In this document: piece after piece, positions 9,597-20,309 of the stretch
Position numbering within the stretch: the stretch's first letter is position 1
Layout of the letters: each line of letters starts with the position of its first letter
Source: Actinoplanes siamensis
GTDB taxonomy: Bacteria; Actinomycetota; Actinomycetes; Mycobacteriales; Micromonosporaceae
DNA: 64,000 bases
Direction: 5' to 3'
NCBI RefSeq assembly: GCF_016862395.1
Contig: NZ_BOMW01000058.1
Location: 22,954-86,953, forward strand
Position numbers and translations under genes: made by a program
Notes under the pieces: model-generated
What the model was told of the DNA's origin: nothing
The model's input: only the letters and a program-made list of their open reading frames with translations
Databases searched by the model: none

Positions 9597-11108
9597 TCAC
9601 TCGGGGGGCCGCCGCCAGTATTCGTCATCGGATCCAGGGGCGGGCCGGTTCGCCGCCCGATCACCCGGCCGCGAAGCCTCCCCGATGTGTCCTTGCCCAC
9701 TCTCCGTAGCCGGCTCGGGGTCCGCGACGCTTCCCGAACCCTCCGTCACACCGGTTGGCGATCGGTCTCCGGCGGCCGGCGCCCACTGCTGGGCGGCCGG
9801 AGGTCGCTCAGTGGACGGGTGATCAGCGGGCCCACCCGTCGGGGAACCGACAGCGGACGATGCCTCTGGCCGGCTCCCCTCAGCCGGGGCAATCGGAGCC
9901 GGCCCCGGCGAGCTCGGGACAGGCCTGGCGGCCTCAGCCGGTGGAGTGGCCGCGGGCGACGCAGCCGGGAAGCCGCCGACGGGCGGGTAGGCACCCGGTG
10001 ATCCGGGAGGCGGGTAGGCGGACAGGTCGTCGGGCGACGGCACGTGCGCCGACGGCGGCACGGGCGGGGCGAACCCGGATGGGCCAGCCGAGGCGTACGG
10101 GGAGGTTTGCATCGGCGGTGCGTACCCCCGAACAGGCGTCGGTGAACCACCTGCGGCAAGCCCGGAATGCGGCGCGCCGGAGGGCGCGCCCGAAGTCGCT
10201 CCGGGAGGAGCCGCCGGCGGCGCTCCAGGAACCGTGCCGAAGGGCGCACCCACCGGCGATCCGGGGGCCGCACCGAAGGGCGCACCTGACGGTGAGCCGG
10301 GAGCCGCGCCGTAGTGGGCGCTCGACGGCGTCCCGGAGGCCGCGCCGTAGGGGGCGCCTGACGTCGGGGACGGCGATCCGAACGGCGCGCCCGGCGGCGG
10401 GGCGTAGGGCGAGCCGATGGGCACACCGTGAGCGCCCGGCCCTCCGTGGAAAGCGCCCGGGGCGCCCGGAGCCCCGAACGGGCCGGGACGCTGCGCGAAG
10501 CCGGGGTGGCCGGGAGCGCCGTGCGGGCCGAACGGCGGGCCGGCGGGAGACGGCTGGGGGGCGTAGCCGAAGAACGTGCGCGGGGCGGCCAGCAACATGG
10601 CCCCGACGGCGAGGTAGGCGAGGACCTGGAGGCCGGTCACCACGACGTTCAGGCCGATCCACCCGTCCGGGTAGGCCGAGCCGAGCGCGTCGCTGATCGA
10701 ACCGGGCACCGGGTCGCCGGAGCGCTGGGCCAGCACCGTGACGAACGAGCCGAGGCCGCCCAGGACGCCCAGCACGCAGAAGACCAGCGAGGCCACCCGG
10801 GCCACCCGGCTGCCGCGGCGCAGCCCCAGCCCCAGCACCACGAAGAGCGCGAAGAACAGGATCGACAGCACCGCGGCGAGCGCGGCGTCGAGCCAGACCA
10901 CGGTGACGAAGTTGTCCGCCTCGGCGCCGCCGGCCGCGTCGCGGAAGCGGCTGACCGTGCCGGGAGCGATGGCGACAGTGACGATGGCATAGACCAGGCC
11001 GGCCGCGCCCATCAGCCAGAGCAGGGCGGATGCGGCCGTCACGGCGGGCGGGCGGCCGCTGCTGGGCGGCGCGGGCGCGGTGACGGGTGGCACGGCTGCG
11101 TAGGACAT
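9597..11108 (-). CDS. Four-helix membrane protein with long Pro/Gly/Ala-rich tail
   Basis: A 503-residue protein. The first 30 residues are Pro-rich. Four hydrophobic helices follow (SALLWLMGAAGLVYAIVTVA, AALAAVLSILFFALFVVLGL, VASLVFCVLGVLGGLGSFV, VVVTGLQVLAYLAVGAMLL). About 300 residues of low-complexity sequence then repeat Gly-Ala-Pro-Phe-Gly motifs. It is a paralogue of the next gene upstream (11265-12872), with the same architecture and orientation. The function is unknown; such proteins are common in Actinoplanes-like genomes, where the tail is presumably cytoplasmic and disordered. Confidence 0.8.
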   Translation of the reverse strand: MSYAAVPPVTAPAPPSSGRPPAVTAASALLWLMGAAGLVYAIVTVAIAPGTVSRFRDAAGGAEADNFVTVVWLDAALAAVLSILFFALFVVLGLGLRRGSRVARVASLVFCVLGVLGGLGSFVTVLAQRSGDPVPGSISDALGSAYPDGWIGLNVVVTGLQVLAYLAVGAMLLAAPRTFFGYAPQPSPAGPPFGPHGAPGHPGFAQRPGPFGAPGAPGAFHGGPGAHGVPIGSPYAPPPGAPFGSPSPTSGAPYGAASGTPSSAHYGAAPGSPSGAPFGAAPGSPVGAPFGTVPGAPPAAPPGATSGAPSGAPHSGLAAGGSPTPVRGYAPPMQTSPYASAGPSGFAPPVPPSAHVPSPDDLSAYPPPGSPGAYPPVGGFPAASPAATPPAEAARPVPSSPGPAPIAPAEGSRPEASSAVGSPTGGPADHPSTERPPAAQQWAPAAGDRSPTGVTEGSGSVADPEPATESGQGHIGEASRPGDRAANRPAPGSDDEYWRRPPE

Positions 11109-11264
11109 CGATGGCTCCCGCGGTGTTCGGTTGGCAGGAAACCTACCGCGTAGCCGGGCCCCGTCGCGGACGGACCGCAAGGCCTGTGGACAAGCGAACC
11201 GGCCCGCCTGTGGACAGGCGGACCGGTTCAGGAATTCTCGGGCAGGATGGGCGGGCGCCGGTCG

Positions 11265-12872
11265 TCAGGCCGGATCCCGCGGCGGCCGCTGCTCGTCGGC
11301 GGGCGGCGCCGAAGCCGGAGCCGAGTCGGAGCCGGACGGCACTGCCGGGTGAGGAGGAGACGACGCCGGATCAGTAGCGGACGGTGCTCCCGGGTGGGGA
11401 GGCGCCGGATGAGAAGCGGGCGGCGCCGATCGGGGAGCCGCCGAGTCGGGTGCCGGAGGAGCCGTAGCCGGCGGCTCGCCCGGACGGCCGCCCGAAGCGG
11501 AATCCGGTTCGGCGGGCGTGGGCGGTAACTGCCACGGGTCGCTCGGCGGACCGAACTCTTCCGGCGAGGCGGGCGGCTGCGAGGCCGGGAAAGGCGGCGG
11601 GTAGGTGCCCGCTCCGCTGGGCGGACCGGGATAGTGACCGGGGTACGGCGTGGGCTGTCCCGGATAGGCCGGCTGTCCGGGATAGGCAGGCTGTCCCGGA
11701 TAGGCAGGCTGTCCGGGATAGGCCGGCTGTCCCGGATAGGTGGAGTGGCCCGGGTAGGGCGGCAGTCCCGGCGCCGGTTGTCCGGGCGCCGGTTGTCCGG
11801 GCGCCGGTTGTCCGGGCGCTCCGTAGGAGGGCTGACCCGGGTAGGGCGGCAACCCCGGCGCCGGCTGCCCGGGCTGCCCGAAGGACGGCTGACCGGGCGA
11901 TCCGGACGGCGGCTGCGCACCGTGTGGCGAACCCGCCTGCCCGAAGGCCGACGGACCGCCCTGCGGTGAACCGGGAGGCCCCCAGCCCGACTGGCCACCC
12001 TGCTGCGGCGAACCCGGCTGGCCAGGTCCGAGCGGCCGGTAAGCGGACTGATCCCCGTGCGGCGAGCCGGAGACGCCGGAGACGCCAGGCGCTCCGGGCC
12101 CGCCGGGAACTCCCGGAGCGCCAGGGATTCCCGGAGCGCTTGTGAATCCAGGAGCCGCTGGGAATCCGGGAGCGCCGGGCTGCCCGTACCCACCCGGATA
12201 CGGCTGCCCGTACATCGGCTGCTGATAGCCACCCGGATATCCGGGCTGCTGGTACGGCCCCCACCCGGAAGCCACCCGCCACCGGAAGAACCGGTTCGAC
12301 GGCGGCACCGCGAGCAGAACGATCACCGCGATCAGCGCCGCCAGCGCGAAGAGCGTGAACCAGACCGCGATCGAGTCGAACCACCCCGGCACCACGCCTT
12401 CCAGCCGGGCGTCCAGCTCCGCCTGGGTGGGCAGCCGGCCCGACCCGTTCGCGCCGGTGTCCCCGACCACCGTCGCGAAGTCGGTCACCAGCGCCAGCGC
12501 CGTCGACGGGATCACCACCGCGCAGCACATCAGCAGGCCGGAGACGATCCACGTGATCACCCGCGACGGCTGCTTGCCGCGCAGGTTGAACACCCCGAGC
12601 AGGGTCAGCCCGACCGCCACGATCAGATAGAGCACGATCAGCATCACGGCGACCGCCCTGATCCCGCCGGCGATGTTCTCGAACTCGGTACCGCCGTACG
12701 CCTGCTCGTACACCTCCCCGGCCTTGTCCAGCGCGGCGTAGGCCAGGAACGTGTAGATCACCTGAACGGCGGCGACCAGGAAGAGCAGCGCCGACGAGAT
12801 CGTCACGGTGGCCGGCCGGCCCGGTGGTGGCGGAGCCGCCGGATAGTGCGGCGGATATGTGGGAACGGTCAC
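11265..12872 (-). CDS. Four-helix membrane protein with Tyr-Pro-Gly-Gln repeat tail
   Basis: A 535-residue paralogue of the neighbouring gene: Pro-rich N-terminus (TVPTYPPHYPAAPPPPGRPA), four hydrophobic helices (ALLFLVAAVQVIYTFLAY, AVMLIVLYLIVAVGLTLLGV, WIVSGLLMCCAVVIPSTALA, FTLFALAALIAVIVLLAV), then a long tail rich in YPGQPA and GQPAPG repeats. The GTG at 12872 is chosen because GAGGAGG lies 5 nt before it; the ATG at 12893 has no such site. Tail length is probably variable between strains because its DNA is tandemly repeated. No function is assigned. Confidence 0.8.
   Translation of the reverse strand: MTVPTYPPHYPAAPPPPGRPATVTISSALLFLVAAVQVIYTFLAYAALDKAGEVYEQAYGGTEFENIAGGIRAVAVMLIVLYLIVAVGLTLLGVFNLRGKQPSRVITWIVSGLLMCCAVVIPSTALALVTDFATVVGDTGANGSGRLPTQAELDARLEGVVPGWFDSIAVWFTLFALAALIAVIVLLAVPPSNRFFRWRVASGWGPYQQPGYPGGYQQPMYGQPYPGGYGQPGAPGFPAAPGFTSAPGIPGAPGVPGGPGAPGVSGVSGSPHGDQSAYRPLGPGQPGSPQQGGQSGWGPPGSPQGGPSAFGQAGSPHGAQPPSGSPGQPSFGQPGQPAPGLPPYPGQPSYGAPGQPAPGQPAPGQPAPGLPPYPGHSTYPGQPAYPGQPAYPGQPAYPGQPAYPGQPTPYPGHYPGPPSGAGTYPPPFPASQPPASPEEFGPPSDPWQLPPTPAEPDSASGGRPGEPPATAPPAPDSAAPRSAPPASHPAPPHPGAPSATDPASSPPHPAVPSGSDSAPASAPPADEQRPPRDPA
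11650..11830. repeat. Tandem 18-bp and 15-bp coding repeats
   Basis: Within the tail of the membrane protein, an 18-bp unit encoding YPGQPA is repeated about five times (roughly 11655-11745). A 15-bp unit encoding GQPAP is repeated three times (roughly 11770-11818). Copies differ at wobble positions only. Confidence 0.8.
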
Positions 12873-13219
12873 AGCGCCCTCCTCTAGATCCATTCACGGT
12901 ATCGGCCGGCGACCAGGTCCGGCGACCGGCACGCACACCGCGGCGCTGCGGCAACATCGGGCGACGATGACGCGAACGGCCGCGCGAGGGGTCGCTCGTT
13001 CGAGGGGCGGCGTCGCTGGACGCCACCACCTAGACTTCCATGACATGGCGTCCGGCAGGCACCAGAGACCTCCAGCGACGCCCGCTGCCCGCACGAGTCG
13101 CCCGCCCCGCTCACCCATCGCCGGGGCCGAGGCAGACCGATCCCGGGCCCTCTCCCGATTGCGCGGGCCGCGTGACCACACCGCGGCCGCCCCAGACCTG
13201 ACAAGGACCGGTGAGTCCC
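12873..13219. other. Divergent 347-bp intergenic region
   Basis: No protein-like frame or RNA gene is recognised. The region separates the leftward membrane-protein gene from the rightward small gene at 13220 and should hold both promoters. Confidence 0.4.
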
Positions 13220-13396
13220 ATGCCCCACGCAGACACCCTGACCGTCGTGCACCATGACGACACCTGGACCCGATTCGAAGACGTCCGATATCAGCTCCAC
13301 CGGGACGGCATCCGGATCTGGTCCGCCGAAGGCGAGCACGCCATCACCGATGTCCTGATGACCCACGCGTACCGGCAGCGCGAAGCGGCCTCGTAG
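13220..13396 (+). CDS. Small protein, unknown function
   Basis: A 58-residue protein (MPHADTLTVVHHDDTWTRFED ... ending AYRQREAAS), with G/C-biased third positions, ending just before a strong bidirectional terminator. A GTG at 13211 would add three residues; AAGGA lies 3 nt before that GTG and 12 nt before the ATG, so the start is uncertain. It is soluble, with no cysteines. No family is recognised. Confidence 0.6.
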   Translation: MPHADTLTVVHHDDTWTRFEDVRYQLHRDGIRIWSAEGEHAITDVLMTHAYRQREAAS

Positions 13397-13400
13397 GAAG

Positions 13401-13428
13401 AACGGCCCCGGGGAAACCCGGGGCCGTT
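13401..13428. terminator. Bidirectional terminator between small gene and clpB
   Basis: A perfect 12-bp stem capped by a GAAA tetraloop between two convergent genes, 4 bp and 13 bp from their stop codons. Confidence 0.85.
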
Positions 13429-13441
13429 GCGCTGAGCACCG

Positions 13442-16027
<2,586 letters not shown>

Positions 16028-16069
16028 GAGCTCCCCTGATCGGCGTCCCACCGGGTGTAACCCAACAGA

Positions 16070-16090
16070 CTTGAGCCTATTTCACTCAAC
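16070..16090. promoter_or_regulatory. HAIR operator (HspR binding site) of clpB
   Basis: CTTGAGC, exactly 7 nt, then ACTCAAC. This matches the HspR-associated inverted repeat CTTGAGT-N7-ACTCAAG with one change in each arm. It lies between clpB and the divergent MFS gene. Confidence 0.88.
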
Positions 16091-16184
16091 TTTAACTTGC
16101 TCGGGGAAGGCGGCCGGAAAGCAGGGGGTGACGGTCACCACCGACGAGAGCGCTCTCCCACGGAAGCGCCGTAACGTACGAGAA

Positions 16185-17387
16185 GTGACGCGCCTCCTGT
16201 CGCGGCGGCTGCTTCCGCTCGGCTTCATGTTTCTCGCCTCCGGGATCGCCACCGCGGTGGTCGGCCCGTTCCTCGGCCTGTTCCTGAGCACCGCGGTGCA
16301 CGCCGGTCCGGTCCAGGTCTCCGCGTTCCTGATCGTCGCCTCGCTCTCCGGCGTGGCCATGTCCCAGGCCCTCGCCCGGATCTCGGACCGGCGCCCGATG
16401 CGGCGGACCCTGCTCCTCGCCGCGGCCCTGGCCGGCTGCGCCGGCACCGGGCTGACCTCGGTGGTGCGCAATTACTGGATCCTGTTGGCGCTCACGGTGA
16501 CCGCGACGGCAGTCGCCGGCTCGCTCTACCCGCAGTCCTTCGCGTACGCACGCCAGGTGCTGACCAGCGACGATCCGGCCCGCGCCGCGATGGGGATCAG
16601 CGCGCTGCGAACGGTGTTCTCGATCGCCTGGGTCGGCGGCCCGCCGCTGGCCGCGATCCTGCTGGACCGGACCGATTTCCGGTACGTGTACGGCACGGCC
16701 GCCGTCCTCTACCTGATCGCCGCCCTGATCACCACGCGCTGGCTGCCCGAGATCGAGGCGCCCGCCCCGGGATCGTCCGGCGGACTCGACGACGGCCGGA
16801 CGCCGCGCGCGATGTACCCGATCATCGGCGGCTTCGTCCTGCTCACCACCACCATGGTGCTCGGCGTGCAGGCGATGTCGCTGTTCGTCAGCGAGGACCT
16901 GCACGGCACGGTCGGCGACTCCGGCCTGGTCCTCGGGCTGTGCGCGGCGCTGGAGATCCCGTTGATGCTCGGCTTCGGCGCGCTGAGCACCCGGATGCCG
17001 CTGCGCCGGCTGATCCTGTTCGGCGCCGTCTGCGGGGTGGCCTACCAGGCGCTGGCCGCGACGGCCCAGGCGACCTGGATGCTGGCCGCCGCCCAGGTGC
17101 TGAACGCCATGTTCATCGCGGCCAACTCCGGCCTCGGCATCTCCTACGTGCAGGACATGATGCCGCTGCACCCGGGACGGGCCACGACGCTGTTCACCAA
17201 CACGTTCCCGCTCGGGCAGATCCTCGCCGCTCCGCTCTTCGGCGTGGCACAGGAGTTCGACTACCGCCTCGCGTACGTCATGAATCTGGGTCTGGCGGTC
17301 CTGGGTCTGTTCCTCCTGCTGGTGGCGAAGCCACCGGCCCGCACCGTGCCGGAGCAGGTGCCGCGGATCGGCGCCGAGAAGATGTGA
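16185..17387 (+). CDS. MFS transporter, sugar-efflux (SetA-like) type
   Basis: A 400-residue, twelve-helix major facilitator protein. The first helix (LLPLGFMFLASGIATAVVGPFLGLFLS) and the segment MGISALRTVFSIAWVGGPPLAAILL resemble the sugar efflux transporter (Set) family; the central loop is DGRTPRAMYP. TAACGT stands 7 nt before the GTG at 16185, indicating a leaderless start. A GTG at 16128 would add 19 basic residues and is less likely. It shares a divergent region with clpB, so the HspR site could also affect it. The substrate is not known. Confidence 0.85.
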   Translation: MTRLLSRRLLPLGFMFLASGIATAVVGPFLGLFLSTAVHAGPVQVSAFLIVASLSGVAMSQALARISDRRPMRRTLLLAAALAGCAGTGLTSVVRNYWILLALTVTATAVAGSLYPQSFAYARQVLTSDDPARAAMGISALRTVFSIAWVGGPPLAAILLDRTDFRYVYGTAAVLYLIAALITTRWLPEIEAPAPGSSGGLDDGRTPRAMYPIIGGFVLLTTTMVLGVQAMSLFVSEDLHGTVGDSGLVLGLCAALEIPLMLGFGALSTRMPLRRLILFGAVCGVAYQALAATAQATWMLAAAQVLNAMFIAANSGLGISYVQDMMPLHPGRATTLFTNTFPLGQILAAPLFGVAQEFDYRLAYVMNLGLAVLGLFLLLVAKPPARTVPEQVPRIGAEKM

Positions 17388-17429
17388 CGCTGCGGCAAAA
17401 GTCACTCACCGCGGGCTAACGTGGTGCTC

Positions 17430-17927
17430 GTGCGCGTACGGGTGGAACAGACTCCGCTGCCAGGAATCGGCGTCCGACACGACCTGGTGACGTCCTCCGG
17501 GCGTACGGTCGGCGTGGTCTCGCATCGCAACGGGCGGCGCGATCTGGTCCTGTACGACGTCGACGACCCGGACTCGTGTCTGGCCTCGATCCCGCTCACC
17601 GACGACGAGGCGGAGGCCCTGGCCGACGTCCTCGGCGCGTCGCTGATGCTGGGCCAGCTGGCCGGACTGCGCCAGCAGGCCGCCGGACTGCTCACCGAGC
17701 AGATCGCGCTGCCGGCCGGCTCGCCGTTCGTCGGCCGGCAGCTCGGCGACACCCGGGCCCGCACCCGCACCAGCGCGTCGATCGTGGCGGTGCTGCGCGA
17801 CCGCGAGGTCATCCCGTCTCCCGGCCCGTCCTTCCGGTTCGAGGCGAACGACGTGGTCGTCGCGGTCGGCACCCGCCACGGCCTGGACGGCGTCACCGCC
17901 ATCCTGGCCGGCGACACCGACGGCTGA
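17430..17927 (+). CDS. khtT: K+/H+ antiporter regulatory subunit, KhtT-like
   Basis: A 165-residue protein with an N-terminal RVEQTPLPGIGVRHDL segment typical of KhtT and a C-terminal TrkA-C (RCK-C) domain (FVGRQLGDTRARTRTSASIVAVLRDREVI ... FEANDVVVAVGTRHGL) that in the family senses nucleotides and gates the antiporter. The GTG at 17430 has TAACGT 7 nt upstream, fitting a leaderless mRNA and the family N-terminus; the GTG pair at 17421-17424 would add two or three residues. The antiporter gene follows 9 bp later. Confidence 0.9.
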   Translation: MRVRVEQTPLPGIGVRHDLVTSSGRTVGVVSHRNGRRDLVLYDVDDPDSCLASIPLTDDEAEALADVLGASLMLGQLAGLRQQAAGLLTEQIALPAGSPFVGRQLGDTRARTRTSASIVAVLRDREVIPSPGPSFRFEANDVVVAVGTRHGLDGVTAILAGDTDG

Positions 17928-17936
17928 GGCCGGCTC

Positions 17937-19124
17937 GTGCATGACACGACGGTCCTGCTCATCGAGTTCGGCGCGCTGCTGTTCGGCCTCGGCATGCTGG
18001 GCCGGGTCGGCCGCCGGTTCGGGCTCTCGCCGATCCCGCTCTACCTGCTGGCCGGCCTCGCCTTCGGGCAGGGCGGCCTGGTCCAGCTCTCGGCGAGCAA
18101 CGATTTCACCGCGATCGGCGCGCAGATCGGGGTGATCCTGCTCCTGGTCATGCTGGGGCTGGAGTACTCGGCCGACGAGTTGGTCGGCAACCTGCGCTCG
18201 GCGGCCCCGGCCGGGATCATCGACATGCTGCTGAACACGGTGCCCGGGGCGCTGTTCGCGCTGCTGCTGGGCTGGGACGCGAAGGCGGCGCTGGTGCTGG
18301 CCGGGATCACCTGGGTCTCCTCGTCCGGGGTGATCGCCAAGGTGCTCGGCGACCTGGGCCGGCTCGGCAACCGGGAAACCCCGGTGATCCTCTCGGTACT
18401 GGTGATCGAGGACCTGGCGATGGCGTTCTACCTGCCGATCGTGACCGCGGTGCTGGCCGGCGTGGGTCTGCTGGGCGGCCTGAGCACGCTCGGCGTCGCG
18501 GTCGTCACGGTGGTCGCGGTACTGGTGGTGGCGATCCGGTACGGCGGCCCGATCAGCCGGTTCATGTCGGTGAAGGACCCGGAGGCGCTGCTGCTCAGCG
18601 TCTTCGGGCTGACCCTGTTCGTCGCCGGGGTGGCGGCCGAGCTCAAGGTCTCCGAGGCGGTCGGCGCGTTCCTGGTCGGCATCGCGCTCTCCGGGCCGGT
18701 CGCACACCACGCCACCCAGATGCTCTCGCCGCTGCGGGACCTGTTCGCGGCGGTGTTCTTCGTCTTCTTCGGGCTCTCCACCGACCCGGCCGACATGCCG
18801 CCGGTGCTGCTCCCGGCGCTGGGCCTGGCCGTGCTGACCATGCTGACCAAGGTGGCCACCGGATACCTGGCGGCCCGGCGGTCCGGGATCGCACTGCCCG
18901 GCCGGCTGCGAACCGGGTTCGCGCTCACCCCGCGTGGCGAGTTCTCCGTGGTCATCGCGGGGCTCGCGGTCGTCTCCGGGGTGGATCCCCAACTGGCGCC
19001 GCTCGCCACCGCGTACGTGTTGATCACTGTCATCTCCGGGCCGGTGCTGGCCCGCCTCCCGGACTACTCCTGGTTCAAGAATCTGCTCCGCCGGCGCATG
19101 GCCGCCCAGAGATCTACGGCCTGA
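17937..19124 (+). CDS. khtU: Cation:proton antiporter (CPA2), KhtU-like
   Basis: A 395-residue CPA2-family integral membrane antiporter, predicted to exchange K+ (or another monovalent cation) for H+ under control of the KhtT-like subunit encoded just upstream. Family features include LSPIPLYLLAGLAFG, MLGLEYSADEL, GITWVSSSGVIAKVLGDLGRLGN, LVIEDLAMAFYLPI and GFALTPRGEFSVVIAGL. The protein lacks a large C-terminal RCK domain, as expected when regulation is by a separate subunit. GAGG precedes the GTG start. No terminator is obvious after it. Confidence 0.9.
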   Translation: MHDTTVLLIEFGALLFGLGMLGRVGRRFGLSPIPLYLLAGLAFGQGGLVQLSASNDFTAIGAQIGVILLLVMLGLEYSADELVGNLRSAAPAGIIDMLLNTVPGALFALLLGWDAKAALVLAGITWVSSSGVIAKVLGDLGRLGNRETPVILSVLVIEDLAMAFYLPIVTAVLAGVGLLGGLSTLGVAVVTVVAVLVVAIRYGGPISRFMSVKDPEALLLSVFGLTLFVAGVAAELKVSEAVGAFLVGIALSGPVAHHATQMLSPLRDLFAAVFFVFFGLSTDPADMPPVLLPALGLAVLTMLTKVATGYLAARRSGIALPGRLRTGFALTPRGEFSVVIAGLAVVSGVDPQLAPLATAYVLITVISGPVLARLPDYSWFKNLLRRRMAAQRSTA

Positions 19125-19214
19125 CCCGGGTCCACAGTTGAGTGATCTGGATAACGCCACGACCTCACCTCGGCGCCAGCCAAAAGTTACTGTCCAGTAT
19201 CTGAATGTGAACTC

Positions 19215-19220
19215 TTGACA
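19215..19220 (+). promoter_or_regulatory. Putative -35 element
   Basis: A consensus TTGACA in the 220-bp gap before the gene at 19345. No good -10 at 17 bp is seen, so the assignment is weak. Confidence 0.3.
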
Positions 19221-19344
19221 CTTCCGTTCACTCGTTCATCGCGCTACCGTTGCGCCGCGGCGACTCTGTGTATTGGGACGTTCGACACGTGCGACGGACG
19301 GTGTGATTCCCGTCGCAGGCGAATGGGTGAATAAGGCGGCGGCG

Positions 19345-19791
19345 TTGAGTGTGCGAGAGGCGACTTTCATCGGGTTCGGCAACCCGGTCGATCCCCGGCC
19401 GGGCGAGCTGGAGGCATGGGCCTATCATCCCGAGGCGGTACCGCTGAGCGCGATGCCACGGGACTGGGATCTGCTGATCTCCGGCGACGTGCTCGGCCCG
19501 ACCCTGTTCGAGCTGGCCATGGACCGGCAGTGCCCGGCCCGCCGGTTCGCGCAGCACTGCATGTACATCTATGCGGCGGACGGTGTCCGGCAGAACGCGA
19601 CCAGCCAGCGCAAACGACGGTTGAAGAAGTTCATCGAGCGCGCCGAGGAGGTCGGCGACGAGCCGATGCAGATCTGGGCGCACAACTGCCGGGTCCTGAT
19701 GACCCGGCAGGAGCTGTTCGACCATCACGACTGGATGGAGGGCGGCCTGGTGCGCAATCCGCGCCGGATAGGCCTCTTCAACCGTCGGTAA
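19345..19791 (+). CDS. Conserved actinobacterial hypothetical protein
   Basis: A 148-residue soluble protein starting MSVREATFIGFGNPVDPRPG and including PRDWDLLISGDVLGPTLFELAMD, a Cys-containing ARRFAQHCMYIYAADG, and RRLKKFIERAEEVGDEPMQIWAHN. I associate this pattern with an uncharacterised Micromonosporaceae family but cannot give a function. The TTG at 19345 is chosen because AAGG lies 8 nt upstream and the frame further upstream is not protein-like; GTG 19348 is an alternative. A strong terminator follows. Confidence 0.75.
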   Translation: MSVREATFIGFGNPVDPRPGELEAWAYHPEAVPLSAMPRDWDLLISGDVLGPTLFELAMDRQCPARRFAQHCMYIYAADGVRQNATSQRKRRLKKFIERAEEVGDEPMQIWAHNCRVLMTRQELFDHHDWMEGGLVRNPRRIGLFNRR

Positions 19792-19814
19792 TCGACAAAT
19801 CACTACATGCAGTA

Positions 19815-19843
19815 ACGGCGGCCCTCCATCGGAGGGCCGCCGT
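19815..19843. terminator. Bidirectional terminator before hspR
   Basis: A perfect 13-bp stem with an ATC loop, between convergent genes, followed on the plus strand by GCTATTTGT. It ends the gene at 19345 and the dnaK-hspR operon. Confidence 0.85.
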
Positions 19844-19844
19844 G

Positions 19845-20288
19845 CTATTTGTCCGGGGAGCGGCGTGGGCGCCAGACCACCAGCGCGGTGGACTGGGTCT
19901 CCTGCCGGACCAGATCACCCCGGCCGGCGTACGGATTCATCGCCTCCAGCTGGGCGATCCGCGCGTACGCGTGGTCCAGCTGCTGCTCCAACTCGGCGAC
20001 CTGCTGCTGCAGGTCGCCGACCAACTGCTCGAGCCCGATGATCCGCTTTATGCCGGCCAGGTTGACGCCGTCCTCCTGGCTGAGCCGCTGCACCTCGCGG
20101 AGCAGCGCCACGTCCCGCTCGCTGTAGCGCCGACCGCCACCGCCGGCCCGGCCGGGCTGCACCAGGCCGAGCCGGTCGTACTGCCGCAGGGTCTGCGGGT
20201 GCATCCCGGCCAGCCGCGCCGCCACGGAGATGATCAGGACCTTCGCGTCGGAGGCCTGTTCCACCGAGATGCTGATCTCTTCATACAC
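19845..20288 (-). CDS. hspR: Heat-shock repressor HspR (MerR family)
   Basis: A 147-residue MerR-type repressor. The N-terminal winged helix (ISVAARLAGMHPQTLRQYDRLGLVQPGRAGGGGRRYSERDVALLREVQ) is characteristic of HspR, followed by a leucine-rich coiled coil (LEQLVGDLQQQVAELEQQLDHAYARIAQLE). In actinobacteria HspR uses DnaK as corepressor and binds HAIR sites; three such sites are seen here, before dnaK (two) and clpB. The GTG start is preceded by GGAGGTGGCAC. It is the last gene of dnaK-grpE-dnaJ-hspR, 21 bp after dnaJ. Confidence 0.96.
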   Translation of the reverse strand: MYEEISISVEQASDAKVLIISVAARLAGMHPQTLRQYDRLGLVQPGRAGGGGRRYSERDVALLREVQRLSQEDGVNLAGIKRIIGLEQLVGDLQQQVAELEQQLDHAYARIAQLEAMNPYAGRGDLVRQETQSTALVVWRPRRSPDK

Positions 20289-20309
20289 GTGCCACCTCCG
20301 GAAGGGTCC

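Noticed and set aside
19137..19160. Half HAIR motif (GTTGAGT) after khtU
   Set aside because: Only one arm is present; no ACTCAA arm at 7 nt.
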